Origin: Camellia lanceoleosa
Taxonomy: Eukaryota; Streptophyta; Magnoliopsida; Ericales; Theaceae
Assembly: GCA_025200525.1 (NCBI GenBank)
Contig: CM045761.1
Span: 95,766,182 to 95,830,181, forward strand
Length of the DNA stretch: 64,000 bases
Reading direction: 5' to 3'
Shown here: positions 45,392-57,991 of the stretch, piece by piece
How positions within the stretch are numbered: position 1 is the first letter of the stretch
Layout: the number at the start of each line of letters is the position of its first letter
Made by a program: the position numbers and the translations under genes
Notes under the pieces: generated by a model
The model's database searches: none
Told to the model about the DNA's origin: nothing
Seen by the model: only the letters and a program-made list of their open reading frames with translations

Positions 45392-47100
45392 AATGTCAAT
45401 ATCTGTTGAATTTTAATGAAAATGTGTTCATATGAAAGCTGAATTAGAGTTGACTTGTTGTTGTTTTGGTGTTAACTTATGAATTTTAATATGCAGTGTT
45501 TGTGGTGTTATGCTACATTTTAATAAACACTGCATTTTAATATGCTGAATGAAAACATGAAGTTAATATGCAATGTTTGTTGTTTAGAAGTGCACACTAA
45601 AATGGAAAAAGAACATGAAGTAAAAATTCAATGGAAGTTAATATGCCAGTGAATGTGTTCTGTATGACAGAAGTTAATTTCCAATATTAAACAGGAATGT
45701 AGTTTGATTAAAACATGAATTTTATGCTCTTGAGAAGGTTAAAGTTGAACAAATAAAACATGCTGTTGTGCTCACTGAAAGAAGGGCCGAAGAAATGGAA
45801 GCAAGTGCACACTGAAAGGCAAAAAAAAAATAAATAAATAAAATTGTAGAGCCGGTTGACCAACCGGTTGACCCGTGCGATAAAGCCCACCTCTGTTTTG
45901 ATGCTGCCTTGTTGTTCCTGCTGATGTTGGCTTTGTTGATTCAGATGGTTTGCCTTGCTGATTAGAGCATTCACACTTACAATATAGTGAATATGCAGAG
46001 TTTGAAAATAGAAATTGGTTAACCCGAATTTGAAGGTGATAGTGGAGGGAATACAGTGAATATGTTCTTATAGAGGCAATCTGTGGATAGAGATTTTCAG
46101 TGAATAGATTGAATTTGGTGATGCCAGGTTTGTATACAATTTTGAGCTGATATAGAAGGTGAATTATTGAGGTAGGTGGTGAAGGGAATTAATATTCAAC
46201 TAAATTGGTTGAATGAATGGTGGTGTGTGTAAAATGAGGCATTGACTCATTTGATGAGGGAATTCATATGCCACCTCTGTAGTATGCCATGAATGTAGGT
46301 TGAAGGCATTTATCCACTGAATAAATGAATGGCAACATTATTAAGTAGTAGGCCACCTCTGTAGGTTGAATGCATTTCAATTGAGGCAATAAATGAATGG
46401 CAACATCCTCACTAATAAACCAACCAACATCAATAAATGAATGGCAACATATCAGTAATAAGCCAACCAACATCAACAAATATATAGACAAATAAATTGG
46501 ACACCAATACATATATGTACTGATTAAATTTGTATGCCACATCAATAAATTCGTATACTGAATAAAATCATATGGCACATCAATAAATATGAATTATGAA
46601 TAAATTTATGTGGTATTATCATTTGTAACTGATTAAGACATGATTATTAAATTTATGTGGTATTATCATTTGTGATATTATCATTACTGAATTGAACACA
46701 GAATACTAAATTGAATAAATTTAAGACATGATTATTAAATTATCATTTAAGACATGATTATTAAATGTGAATAAATTTATGTGGTATTATCATTTGTGGT
46801 ACATCAATACTGAATTGAACACAGAATTTAAGACATGATTATTAAATTTATGTGGCATTATCATTTGTAACTGATTAAGACATGATTATTATCACTTGTA
46901 ATTCTCATGAATTGAACACAGAACAATTCTGAATATTAAAGATTAGATCATATGTATAGCACATCATCACATACTTCTGAACTACTTGGTTAATATAGTG
47001 CATCGTAATGAAGATTACAAACAGGACAACCTTCTATTCCAAAACTATAAACAAAATTACATGTATTGATATGGTGAATTTAGTTTTCACCATGAAGATG
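45392..47100. other. Harbinger interior between the middle frame and transposase
   Basis: Non-coding. It contains the palindromic words gccggttgaccaaccggttg (45851-45870). The words aatgaatggcaacat recur at 46325, 46389 and 46434. A degenerate tandem array of a unit with aagacatgattattaaa and ggtattatcatttg runs at about 46587-46930. Confidence 0.6.
46587..46930. repeat. Degenerate tandem repeat inside the Harbinger element
   Basis: The units combine tttatgtgg(t/c)attatcattt, taactgattaagacatgatt and aattgaacacagaa in shuffled order, with at least six copies of the aagacatgattatta word. This looks like repeated slippage or template switching rather than a clean satellite. Confidence 0.65.
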
Positions 47101-48408
47101 CTACATATGTTCTATTAAATCATTACGGAGGGCATGATATGCATCCTTATCTCTAATACCTAAATGACGAGACAAAAATGATTGGAAGTCATTGGTAGGA
47201 ATAGAGGAAAGTTGCACTGGTGCGTTGGTTGATGAAAGTTCATAATCGAAATCAAGGTACTCCTTCCTCTCATCTTCGACAATCATATTATGTAATATAA
47301 TGCAACTCTTCATTATGTTGGCAAGCATTTTCGGATCCCAAAAACGTACAGCACCACCTATAATTACGAATCGAGATTAAAGCACTCCGAATGCCCGCTC
47401 TATATCTTTTCTGGAAGACTCTTACATCATTGCAAAATGTTGTTTCTTTGCTCCTTGGGGAGAAGAAATTGTTTGAACCAGTGTTGCCCATTGAGGGTAT
47501 ATACCATCAGCAAGGTAATAACCCATATCGTAACTATGTCCATTAATAGTGTAATGGACAGGAGGAGCTTTACCTTAAGCAAGATCAGAAAACAAAGGCG
47601 ATCGATCCAACACATTCAAGTCATTGTGTGAGCCAGGCATTCCAAAAAATGCATGCCAAATCCATATGTCATAAGATGCTACTGCTTCAAGAATAATGGT
47701 TAGTTTTTTTTGATGGCATACGTATTGACCTTGCCATGCCTTTGGACAATTTTTTCACTCCCAATGCATGCAATCTAAACTTCCCAACATACCCGAAAAC
47801 CCCCGAACCTCCCCAATAGCAAGTAAACTAGCAATATTAGTTGGTGTTGGAGATCTCAGATATTCTGGTCCAAAGATTTCAATCACTAAATTACAAAATT
47901 GTTGCAAACTTTGAATTGCAGTGCTTTCCCCAATACGTATATAATCATCAACTGCATTTGCTGTGACATCATATGACAATATTCTCATCGCTGAAGTCAT
48001 TTTTTGTAGGGAAGATAATCCAACTACATAAGCTGCATCTTGTTTTTGAACAAAATATGAATTGTGTGATTGGATTGCATTCAAAATTCGCAGATACAAA
48101 GGACGACGCATTTGAAAACGTCTCCGAAATATTGTAGGTGAATACACTGGATTTGCAACAAAATAATCTGCAAACAATCTCTCATGACCCTGCCTTCTAT
48201 CTCCGCGTATATACTTATGGCCTACAACAGAACCACTTATTTTCTTTGAGCTATCACTTGACTTAAGAATCTGAAGTATACTAGCATTATTCTTCTCATA
48301 AGCCCCTAAAAGTGTGACCATATATTCATCATCAGACTCATCATCAGAGCATGAGGAAGAAGAAAAGGATAAAAATGAAGTCAACATCATGGATTTGAAG
48401 GTATTCAT
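47101..48408 (-). pseudogene. Harbinger DDE transposase (ALP1-like)
   Basis: A single 435-codon frame runs from MNTFKSMMLTSF (ATG 48408) to LIEHM and TAG (47103-47101), interrupted by four stops (about 47757, 47577, 47424, 47364). Domains in order are an acidic N-terminus, FRRRFQMRRPLYLRI, then the DDE_Tnp_4 fold. The first Asp is in GSLDCMHWE, the second in GSHNDLNVLDRSPLF, and the Glu is in ERAFGVL near 47370. The C-terminus includes KSCIILHNMIVEDER. The enzyme cuts and joins element ends at TWA targets. Three stops are TAA and one is TGA. Confidence 0.9.
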
Positions 48409-48749
48409 TATGCTTTGTTTTGTTTCAGTTATGATCGTATCAGTTGTCGGGAGTTGTCTTGCATATGAATAATGTGTTTATATGAGATTTTAGAAGCAAA
48501 TCATTGTTTGAGGTAACCCAAAACGAAATATATGTAATGGAGGAAAAAAGAAATAGGAAAAGAATTGGGAACAGAAAGGGAGGGGAAAAAAAAAAAAAAA
48601 TAATAATAATGGCCTTATTGGTCGACCGACCGGTCGACCCTCCCCTTTTTGATGCTCACCGTTGGAGGAAGCTATATCAAATTGAGAAAATTGACTTTTT
48701 TTAACTCAAATTTGATGAAAAATTTGATTCGCCGTTGGAAATGCTCTTA

Positions 48750-49966
48750 TAATTTGACCTAAATTGTAAAGTTTTTTTTTTGATAAAAAAGTGTAAGGAG
48801 TTAACAATTATAATTAAAAATAAAATAGATAAAGTGAGATTTTGATAAAAGTACAAAGTGTAATTAAACCAAAATTTTAATAAACAACAATTTTGATTTC
48901 TCACCCAATTTCTTTAATTTTGATGAGAAATAAAATAAAAATATTTAAAAAAACCTCTTATTTATTTATTTCTCTCTAGTTGTTGTTGTTGTTGTTGTTT
49001 TTTTTTTTTTTTTTTAAAACCATTTCTCTTGTTTTCAATAAATTAAATAAGTGATGAAAATTTATTTTCTTAATATTTTATTTATTTTCTCACCAAATCC
49101 CGCAATAGAGTGAAAAGAAAAAGACATACACACATGTACACACACTCATGTACAGCCATTTCCACGTTGTTAGCAGGTAAGCTTCGCTGCTAAAATCAAT
49201 TTCTTCAATTTTTATTTGTTTTTGAATATCAAAATATTACAAAAGTCTGGCACATGATATAGACTTATTGTTTGGTTTGTTTTTGTTTCTCCAAAATCAA
49301 GGCGTCAATGAAGTAGAATGTGCCGACAAATAGTGGATTTGGATGCCTTCGCCCCTGCAGGTCCATTTTGCTTCTTGGTGGGCCACTTTGAGCTTGAATT
49401 AACTGAAATGATTCAAACGCTTCATATTTTAGAATATGATCAACACATTATTTATTAAAAAAAATTAAATTTATTAGATATCAATAATCATTTTATTATA
49501 TAATTATTTATGTCTGATTAATCTAATTATTTTTTTATTTAGAATGAATAATCTTACCATCCATTAGCGAAGGATCCAATTAAAGCGGGACAAAATTCTG
49601 TATGAACTGATCCTAAAAAATTCATTCTTATTTGAAATACTCTAATTATGAATTTATTTTCCAATTGTTATTACAATAGAGGAAGTTCTAAAAAATTTTA
49701 GGTGTGCGACTACTCCCCTATGCCCCTAGATTCATTCCTAAATGACTTACCTTCTGACCTTGTTTAATTAACATGATTAATAGTAAAATGATTAATAATT
49801 TCATAAATTATTGTATGATTAGTTATTCAATTAAATTAATGAGGTAACCATGTATTATGTATTCATTTTTTATTTTTTTTTTCATATTTGAAATTATAAT
49901 TCTCAACCCCTCTCAATACTAAAAATTTGCCAATTTCATAGGATTGAATGTCCGCCATATATGTAA
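48750..49966. other. AT-rich spacer with microsatellite, no gene
   Basis: Contains a (gtt)n tract and poly-T near 48978-49016. A short less AT-rich section at 49150-49400 has no frame I can support. Ends at the solo LTR target tgtaa (49962-49966). Confidence 0.5.
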
Positions 49967-50734
49967 TGTTGCAAAAATGGTTTGGAAACCATTAATAGGT
50001 GAATGAGAAATTGACTCCACGATGTACCATTTGAGTATGATTTTAAGAAGAAATTTCATTTAAAATCAAATTTATTTGTTATATTTTTGGGTCAAAATTG
50101 AACCAGATTCGAATTAAAATTCGAATCTGTTTGAAAGAACAGTCAAATCTGTTCTATTTACCTATTTCATGGAAGAGTTATGTCTCTTCATAGAAAAGAT
50201 ATGAAGAGATATGTGTCTTTTTATTGAAAAGTCACTATGACCTTTCGAAGAGTCACAAATTCACCTATACAAATTGACTCTCATTGCATTCATTAAACAT
50301 GAAATTCATCTTGTGTTCTTTCCTTCTGTACTCCGTCTTTTCTATAAGAGAATTTTGCACAGCAAGGTTCACCAGACTTGCCGTGATAGTGCTACTTCTA
50401 CAAGGTTCGATTGTTAGATCCTGGGAGATGAACGCCCGATAAAAACTCGTGAGCACTATAGCGGGGGACGAATTTGTCTTAAGAAAATTGTGTCTAACAC
50501 AAGCCTCGATCACATTTGATTTTGTTTCTAGATTTTACAATCTGTTTGTAAGTTTTCTACATCTGTAAGTATTTTTGATTATCTGTATATAGTTTGGTTT
50601 GGTTTTACCCAAATAATTTACGTTATATTCAATTCATATATATATATATATATATATTTGATTACAAGTTTGGTAATATATTTGATGCAATGATAACGTG
50701 TTTCACACCGTACACATATGGGATTATTCCTACA
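49967..50734 (+). mobile_element. Solo LTR, 768 bp
   Basis: It starts tgttgcaaaaatgg and ends ggattattccta(ca), flanked by a perfect 5-bp duplication tgtaa (49962-49966, 50735-50739). Its middle (cctgggagatgaacgcccg, then gacgaatttgtcttaaga, gtgtctaacacaagcctcgatca) matches the reverse complement of 60780-60900. So the same family is present twice, in opposite orientations. It has no interior. Confidence 0.88.
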
Positions 50735-50739
50735 TGTAA

Positions 50740-51007
50740 TTCGATTAATAAAATTTGTAATCAAATATGAGATTGTTGTGAGTCGTGGACTAACAATCTG
50801 AATCTTATGTTATAATCCTATTAATCAAATATGCTTGTAAGTCTTATATAATGAATAATTCAAATCATCTCTAAAATCCAAAATGGGTTGTATGGAAAGA
50901 TACAGCAGCTCCTCCAAACCCTCAAATATAAATACAAAGTCATTCTTTTGTTTTTAAACATTCAGTCCCTTTCCGGGATACTAATCTTGACAAATCTTTT
51001 TTTATTG
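50740..51007. other. Short AT-rich spacer
   Basis: Nothing recognisable before the segmental duplication. Confidence 0.4.
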
Positions 51008-51700
51008 CAAATTTGTAGCTTAGCTCATTACTATAAAAGCAATTCTAAGAAGTCAAACACCTCAAACTAATTAGTATTTTTCTGATTTTAATAACTGACA
51101 ATTAAGGCTGTATTAAAGAATTTTGTGAGCACATGAAAATTGTGGAGACAACTCTAGAAACAAGTGAGCAAAGCCATGACATAAGAATTTTCCTTAGTTA
51201 CCAATGATTTACATGCATCAGTATATGTAAAGAATTTGAAAGATACCAACTAAGAACAGATGGGATCAATATTCAGTCCAACCTCCCCTATATATTGAGT
51301 TGAACCTCCATTAATGAAAGATTAGAAGACAAAATGATGTGATAAACATTCTTAAAAATAAAAACTAATTTCTTGGGCTTTTGATTTTCAAATGAGAGAA
51401 CCTAAGACTGCCACAATCTTGAAATTTAATTTGAGTTTTCTTTTTGCATATTATTACTCATATTATATATACATATACATATATATATATATGTGATTGT
51501 TGTGCAATAATGTTATTATGTTTGAATACTATTTGTTGTGGAGTTTTTCATGATATTAATCACATCGGATAAATTTCACATAGCACATGATCAAGTGTCA
51601 TATTAGATGTTATTCAAATATGATCATCACCATACCATTATTATATATGTATATTTGAACCAATTAGGCTTAATCTAATTGGTCATCATGACTTTCCTAA

Positions 51701-51859
51701 TGCTGTGTTTGGTTGGGGGATTTGGGGAGGGATTTGGAAAGGGAAAGGGAAAAGGTGTGTGAAACTAGGTGAAATGTAAGTATATTTTATTCACATTTCA
51801 CCTAACTTTTCTCTTTCCTTTTCCAATTTCCTTCTCAAATCCCCCAACCAAACACAGCG
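51701..51859. mobile_element. Tourist-like MITE, 159 bp
   Basis: An almost perfect fold-back: tgctgtgtttggttggggga at the left and tcccccaaccaaacacagcg at the right, flanked by TAA (51698-51700, 51860-51862). The 3-bp duplication and termini fit Harbinger-derived MITEs. The Harbinger element at 41317 has different ends, so it is not its direct source. Confidence 0.85.
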
Positions 51860-52721
51860 TAAGAATTTCGTCTTAAAGAGAAGGTCATAGGTTCAACTCT
51901 CTTTAAGGAAGAGTTCAATTAGGAGGCAAATACTTGGCACCTTTGTAAAGGCAGGAAAACTTACTCCCATTGGTGTTGGTGCTAATTTAACAATTAATTT
52001 TCGTCGACCAACATATATATATATATATATTGGATTTGATGCACATATTTTTTTTAATATGTTTGGTATATGGTATATAAGTTATGTTCTGTACATTTTA
52101 TTGGAGTTGCTTATAGTTTATGAGAAAATAATTTAAATAAGTTGAAAAAATTAATTATTTAAAATATAAAAAAATGGTGCTTTTGTTTTTGATTATTGAT
52201 TATTAGCTTTCAACTTAAAAAAAAGATTACACCAAACAGATCTTATGAGAAGAAAATAAATAATTGTTGTCTCATCTAATGAAAAAAAGAAGACGAAATG
52301 ACTGTTTTTTATACTAATATATTTGGATGAATAAACAAGCAACACTTATGAGATAAGTGAAATTCTTTTTCTTCTTTTATATTTTGATCACGAAAATACA
52401 CAACTAATCAGTTTCGTTTTTTTTACCAAATTCCACAAATTTTTTTATTAAAAATAAAATAGTAAATGGTTCCTAAAGTATAGCATTTATTATATTTTGA
52501 TCCATAATCTTTTAATTTATTTTAATTACGTCCTTAAATTTCACATATTAGTTAAATAGCCCACTCTAATTGTCGTCTAAAAAACACAAAAAAAAAAAAA
52601 AAAATGATTACGTCAACTTCACATTAAATGTTAAAAGGCATTAAAGATATTTTAACATGTCTATCAATATTTGTGCAAATCACTATCAATCAAATAATCA
52701 AACACTCTGTCTATTTGGCTC

Positions 52722-52911
52722 TTAGGGTTACTTTGACATAATTTAAATAAGTCAAAAAATTAAAAAGTTACTATCTTATTTAAGTCACATCATCCTATTT
52801 AAATCACATTACTTCTCTAACACATCACATCAAACCTAACCCAAACTTAACCTAAACCCACTAATAAGTCAAAAAATATACTTTTTTAAGACATCCCAAA
52901 CCAACCCTTAA
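52722..52911. mobile_element. Small MITE, family F, copy 2
   Basis: The ends ttagggttactttgac and gacatcccaaaccaaccctta are inverted repeats. The body matches 39259-39428 in reverse complement, for example taagtcaaaaaatatacttt. About 190 bp. Confidence 0.72.
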
Positions 52912-53035
52912 TAATGGAGCGAAAGACTTTCCTTGTCTCGTTACTTTTGGCCCAAAATGAAATAAATTTCTTCCAACGCTCTTCAAATACTTGATGTGAG
53001 GTTTGACATTAATATTTTTTTGGTATGTTTTTTGG

Positions 53036-53182
53036 GTGGTGATAGAGACCCCTTTTTTAGACCCCCTTTTGACCCCCTCTCTTCTCTCATTGGTCTACTT
53101 TCCTGCACATCCAATCACCCCCTGACACATGGCAAAAGGGGGTGAGGGGGTGCCCCCAAAAGGGGGTCCCAAGTATTATCCA
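53036..53182. mobile_element. Short GC-richer MITE
   Basis: The ends gggtggtgatagagacccc and ggtcccaagtattatcc are imperfect inverted repeats, with ccccctttt/aaaaggggg words inside. It stands out from the AT-rich surroundings. Confidence 0.55.
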
Positions 53183-53334
53183 TGTTTTTTAGATGGTCCA
53201 AAGAGTAGGGGATTGTATTGAATTAACGTGTAAAGTTCTGAAATGTAATTGAGAAAAAAAATATATATTAGAGACTAAAATGAAATAAGTTCTAATTTTT
53301 ATAATTTAACTAAAATAAGGTTGGCAAAATAAGA

Positions 53335-53725
53335 AAGGAAAAATTACAAAATAAAATCTCCAAGTTTGACCATTATATCAAAATAAATTTTGAACTTTTA
53401 TTTTTATCAGTTTGAACACTAAACTTTTGATTTGTTTTCAATTTAAATTGTTTACCTATTTTTGTTAAGTAAAATTGACGAAAAAAATGATATTTTAGCC
53501 ATTAAACTCAATGAAAATGGTATTTTAACTATTTTATGTATATTTATATTGAGTTTAATGGCTAAAATACTCTTTTTTTGATTAGTTTTACTTAATAAAC
53601 ATAGACAAATGGTTTAAATTGAAAACAAATCAAAGATTATGATTCAAATTGATAAAATTGAAAATTAAAAATTTATTTTGTTAAAAAGCTCAAATCCTGA
53701 GTGTGTGTCTTTTTTTGGTAATTGT
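53335..53725. mobile_element. Fold-back element, about 390 bp
   Basis: The arms contain gatttgttttcaatttaaat, gtaaaattgacgaaaaaaatg and ttttagccattaaactcaat. They match in reverse complement across a centre near 53530. The terminal portions are less conserved. No frame. Confidence 0.6.
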
Positions 53726-54522
53726 ATCAATAAAAAAATAAAAAAAAATTCTCAAGATTATTTTTTTTATCATTACTCATCAAATCATTGACTTACTCAA
53801 ATATATAACCTATATATTAACATTCAGCCCAAATATTACACCAAGAGTTCTGATCAAATAGAGCAGTACAGGCTGGTAGAGGGCAATGCCCAAAAAAAAA
53901 AAGAAAAAAAAAAGGACAAATAAAAAAAAAAAAAAACTCTATTAACCGCCAAAGCTTTCATCTTCTCTTTCATATTTAAAACTAACCCTTCATTAGAAAA
54001 CTTCATTACAACTGAAAGATACTGTGCATGAACGAAGAGTTCCAGATGTTTCATTCAAAACCAAATTATTTTTAAATAAATAAATAAATACGTGTGCATT
54101 CATATGTGATGACAATGATTCAAGTCCAAAAGATTTTATTAGAAAAAGAAGAAGATAAATATGTGTGCATTCATATATTTTGTTTTGACAATGATTCAAG
54201 CATATTTGTAATTTCCAATTACTTTATGTTGTCCTGAGTGTTTCAAATTCAATTCATATCATATTTATTTCCTGTTGACGTCCCGCATGACCTGGTTGAT
54301 AGTTTAGACTTAAACAATTGAGTCTATTTTAATCTAATTTGATATTTTTAGTTTTAGTTTTTAAATTTTTTTTTTTTTTTGATATTGAGTCATTTAAGAG
54401 TTTTAAGATTATTATGGTATTGAGATCTTGTATAATTGATGATTGTTGAGAGAATCGACTCATCGTGAAATCCTACTTTTAAGGATAAAGTACACATATA
54501 GTTCTTATGTTTTAGGCTTTAT

Positions 54523-55126
54523 AGGGTAAATTATACAAATAGTCCTTTATAGTTTGGAACTTGTGTCACTTTAGTTTCTGACTTTTCAATTGTGATATAT
54601 TTGATCCTGAATTTTGAATCTTGTTCCAAATAAGGACAATTGAAGATATCATTAGATTTTTCAAGGGTAAAATTGTCAATTTGATAAAATATAAACTAAT
54701 TTGACAAAATATTTTAAAATTTTTAAAAATTATTTCTATCCACTAAAAATAAAATTATGTAAAATTGATAAATCTTTTAGACATTTATTTATTTTTTTTA
54801 CCAAATTAATTTTTATTATGTGTTTGGATGATAATCATGTAAAATTAATTTAAAAAAAGTAATCATGTAATTTTTATTAATTTTATCATTGGTTGATAAA
54901 AATAATTTTTAAAAAATTAAAAATATTTTTTTGACATTTATTTTTGTCAAATTAGTTTATATTTTATCAAATTGACGATTTTACCTTTGAAAAATCTAAT
55001 GATATTTTCAATTGTCCTTATTTGAAACAAAATTCAAAATTCAGGGTCAAATGTGTCATAATTGAAAAATCAGGGACTAAAGTGACACAAGTCCCAAACT
55101 ATAGAGACTATTAGTGTAATTCATCC
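54523..55126. mobile_element. Fold-back MITE, family G, copy 1 (about 604 bp)
   Basis: The left end (gggtaaattatacaaatagt, cttgtgtcactttagt) and right end (actaaagtgacacaagt, gactattagtgtaattcatcc) are inverted. The arms remain complementary inward through aaggacaattgaagata and ttgtcaatttgataaaatat. Confidence 0.75.
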
Positions 55127-55143
55127 GGCTTTATATTATATTT

Positions 55144-55550
55144 TTGGGTAAATTATGCAAATAGTCCATATACTTTACACAATGTGTCAATTTGGTCTAT
55201 GTAGTTTCAATTTGTTCGATTTTGCCCCTTAATTTAACGGATTGTGTCATTTTAGTCCAATAAATAACAGTTGTTAAATTAATTTAACAGAAGGTCAAAT
55301 GATGTGTCAATTTGGTCCATGTAGTTTCAATTTTCTCGATTTTGACAGGAACTAAATTGACACATTATGAAAAATACAGGGACCAAATTGACACATTGTT
55401 TGACTTTCTGTTAAATTAACTTAAAAACCGTTATTTATTGGACTAAAATGACACAATCTGTTAAATTAAGAGGCAAAATCGAGCAAATTGAAACTACGGG
55501 GACCAAATTAACACATCGTATAAAGTATAGGGACTATTTGCATAATTTTC
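55144..55550. mobile_element. Fold-back MITE, family G, copy 2 (about 407 bp)
   Basis: The ends gggtaaattatgcaaatagt and actatttgcataattttc are inverted. Interior gtgtcaatttggtc and gaccaaattgacacat words recur in both orientations. Its first 20 bases match those of copy 1, and the two lie 17 bp apart. Confidence 0.78.
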
Positions 55551-56777
55551 TCTATATTTTTTGTAATTTTAATTGACTCGGTTTTGATCCTAAATTTATA
55601 ATTTTGTCTCAATTTAATTCAATTGATTATAATGGTGTTGACTATTTTTGACACTTCGAATGTAAGAAATGTAATTCAAGCGTGCCAGTAAAGATTTAAA
55701 AAGTCTTGACAATAATTTTTATTAAGCAATTGTATTAAGGTTCTTATAGCCTCAATGAAAAAGACTTTATTATGTTGTGTTAAAAAGATGAACAAAAGTT
55801 TTAACTCAAATTCGTAACAAAATGGGAGGAAAAGGCTGGGCAGAAATTGTAATTGATTAAATGAATAAATAGTTACAAAATGTTACCTTTAATAAGAGTA
55901 ATTTCGAAACTTTAAAACTAACTAGGTTATGGAATTACAAGACTAATCTTCTCATATGAAATATAAGTACACTGCATAAAAGTAAAGTACATAAATTTAA
56001 AGATAAATGAAATTGACAAAGAAGTAGAATATGGATTTGGTCAGGGCCTTCTTCAGTCTTTGCTTCTATTTAGTTATAACTTTCTCTTGGTGCTTTCGAA
56101 GTAGTTAAACTACTATCTTTCGTTATGATCTCTTTTATTCTCGCTGTTTTTTAAGCCCATAATCTTTCTTTCGTACATATGTAATTGCTAACAACTATTT
56201 CTTGTTAATTCTTTTTTCACATACCTCTCACATATTACTCATCATATTTGCTGGTTGAAGACTTGCATTCGTAGCTCACGTAAGCACTTTCGAAAGTATG
56301 ACTCTTCAGTATCTGAATACCCTTTACGTGCATATGTTATTTTCTTGTTAATATTTTTTGATGAAAAATGAATACATAAGTGATATGTATAATGCTTTTA
56401 CAAGAAAAATTATAAATTTGTTAAAAATTAATCTTAACCAACTTAGTGATCATTTTCTTTTAAAAATTCGAATTAATATGATTAATTGAACTAAGTTAAC
56501 ACAAAATTTAAAATTAAAAATCAAAGGCGAGTAGCCTTTGGGGCCTATAAAGCCCCAAAGACCTTGTTATATAGTAACTACTTAAGAATAACTATTGAAA
56601 TCTCGATTTTTTTCTAAAATCTAACTCGAAGGATTACTTACTTGTAATTGAGCTTTTATAAAACCTACAAAAAGCCTACCAATATAATTTATCTTATTTT
56701 TAATGAAAAGTCCTTTACCATTTTTCAACCAAATAAATTGAGTATCTTTCATAGACACTGACAAGTTCAGGTCCATT
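55551..56777. other. AT-rich spacer, no gene
   Basis: No supported frame. It contains a 9-bp hairpin, ctttggggc/gccccaaag, at about 56535-56560. Confidence 0.45.
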
Positions 56778-57499
56778 GCAATTTGTAGCTTAGCTCATTA
56801 CAAAAATCCAATTCTAAGAAAAGTCAAACACCTCAAACTAATTAGTAGTTTTCTCATTTTGACAAGTGACAATTAAGGCGAGTTTTGTGAGCACATGAAA
56901 ATTGAGAAGACAACTCTATCTAGAAACAAGTTAAAACAATCATGACATAAGAATTTACCTACTAGTAGTCCACCAATGATTTTAGATTAATGATGAGTAT
57001 GCAAAGAATTCGAGAATTTTACCAACTAACAACAGATGGGATCAATATTCAGTCCAACCTCCCTATATTGACTTAAGCTTTCATTTTTTTCCCCAAAAAA
57101 TATAGAAATAAAACATCATTAGTGAAAAGTTATATATATATATACAGTTAAATGGGAATCGATATATATACTATTACATAAAACATATAACTTTTTAAAA
57201 TTTTATCACGATTTTTTTTATACTCAAAATCTCTTTTTCAGATTTAACTTTTTCAAATTTATTAACCATTATAATTCATTTAATTGCTTCACACACACAC
57301 ACGTAATGAGTATCCATACCTCTAATATATATATATATTTATTTATTTAAATAAATTGATTATAATGCTGTAAGGTGATTATATGTATCGAATATTTTGC
57401 AATAAGATATTATAATTGTATACCATTTGTTGTGGTACTTTTTTTATGACATTAATCACATTTTTTATTCGCATTCTTATTTCATTGCACGGATTGTGA

Positions 57500-57910
57500 G
57501 AATTTGGGATGGCTGCTGTGCGAGTATGCATAGCAATCACTGTTGTGCAGCTAAATGAGTTTATTTCGGGACTTATTTCGATAATTTGAATCGTTCACAT
57601 TTTACAATACATCAAGTAAAATATACCTACAAAACATCAAGTTAATCGGATGTCGTTTATCCATTCATTTACTCACATTTGTATCTACAAAATAAATAAC
57701 AATTTTGATTTAAAATATTAAAATGAATACAAATGTGAGTGGATGAAAAGGTAAATGATATCCGATTAACTTAATTTTTTGCGAGTATGTTCTACTTGAT
57801 GTATTTTAAAATGTGAACGATTTAGACTATCGAAATAGGCCCCGAAATAAGCCTATTTGGCTGCACAACGATGGCTGTTGTGCGGGGTGCACAACAGCCA
57901 CCCCAAATCT
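57500..57910. mobile_element. Fold-back MITE, family E-like, copy 3
   Basis: The outer inverted repeat is aatttgggatggctgctgtg with gcacaacagccaccccaaat. The inner arms ttgaatcgttcacattttac and aaaatgtgaacgatttag are complementary, centred near 57700. Confidence 0.7.
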
Positions 57911-57991
57911 GTATGGGTGATACCTAACTTAAGGCGTCACATTATATCATATTGAAATGTGATAGATAAATATAATTATTATAGCATTATT

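Larger units (their letters stand above)
41317..48746. mobile_element. PIF/Harbinger DNA transposon, 7.4 kb
   Basis: The left end GGCCATCTCTAACGG and the reverse complement of the right end GAGCATTTCCAACGG are terminal inverted repeats (11 of 15 match). They are flanked by TTA at 41314-41316 and 48747-48749, the 3-bp TWA-type duplication of this superfamily. It carries a Myb/SANT-like ORF1 (plus strand, 42020-43077), a middle frame (minus, 44156-45391) and a DDE transposase (minus, 47101-48408). All have in-frame stops, so the element is not autonomous now. Subterminal ggtcgaccggtcgacc-type palindromes lie about 200 bp and 110 bp inside the two ends. Confidence 0.9.
51008..54100. repeat. Segmental duplication, copy 1
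   Basis: Blocks at 51008-51310, about 51490-51570 and 53822-54060 match, in the same order and orientation, 56778-57080, about 57370-57465 and 59672-59890. Examples are aatttgtagcttagctcatt, agatgggatcaatattcagt, and tttcatcttctctttcatat. The separations are nearly equal (2814 and 2894 bp). The copies differ by which MITEs they contain, so the duplication predates most of those insertions. Confidence 0.72.

Noticed and set aside
49967..50795. Alternative right end of the solo LTR at 50795
   Set aside because: Flank did not match, whereas an end at 50734 gives a perfect tgtaa duplication.
53854..54199. Minus-strand frames in the segmental duplication
   Set aside because: Not conserved as frames in the second copy (59672-59990), low complexity.
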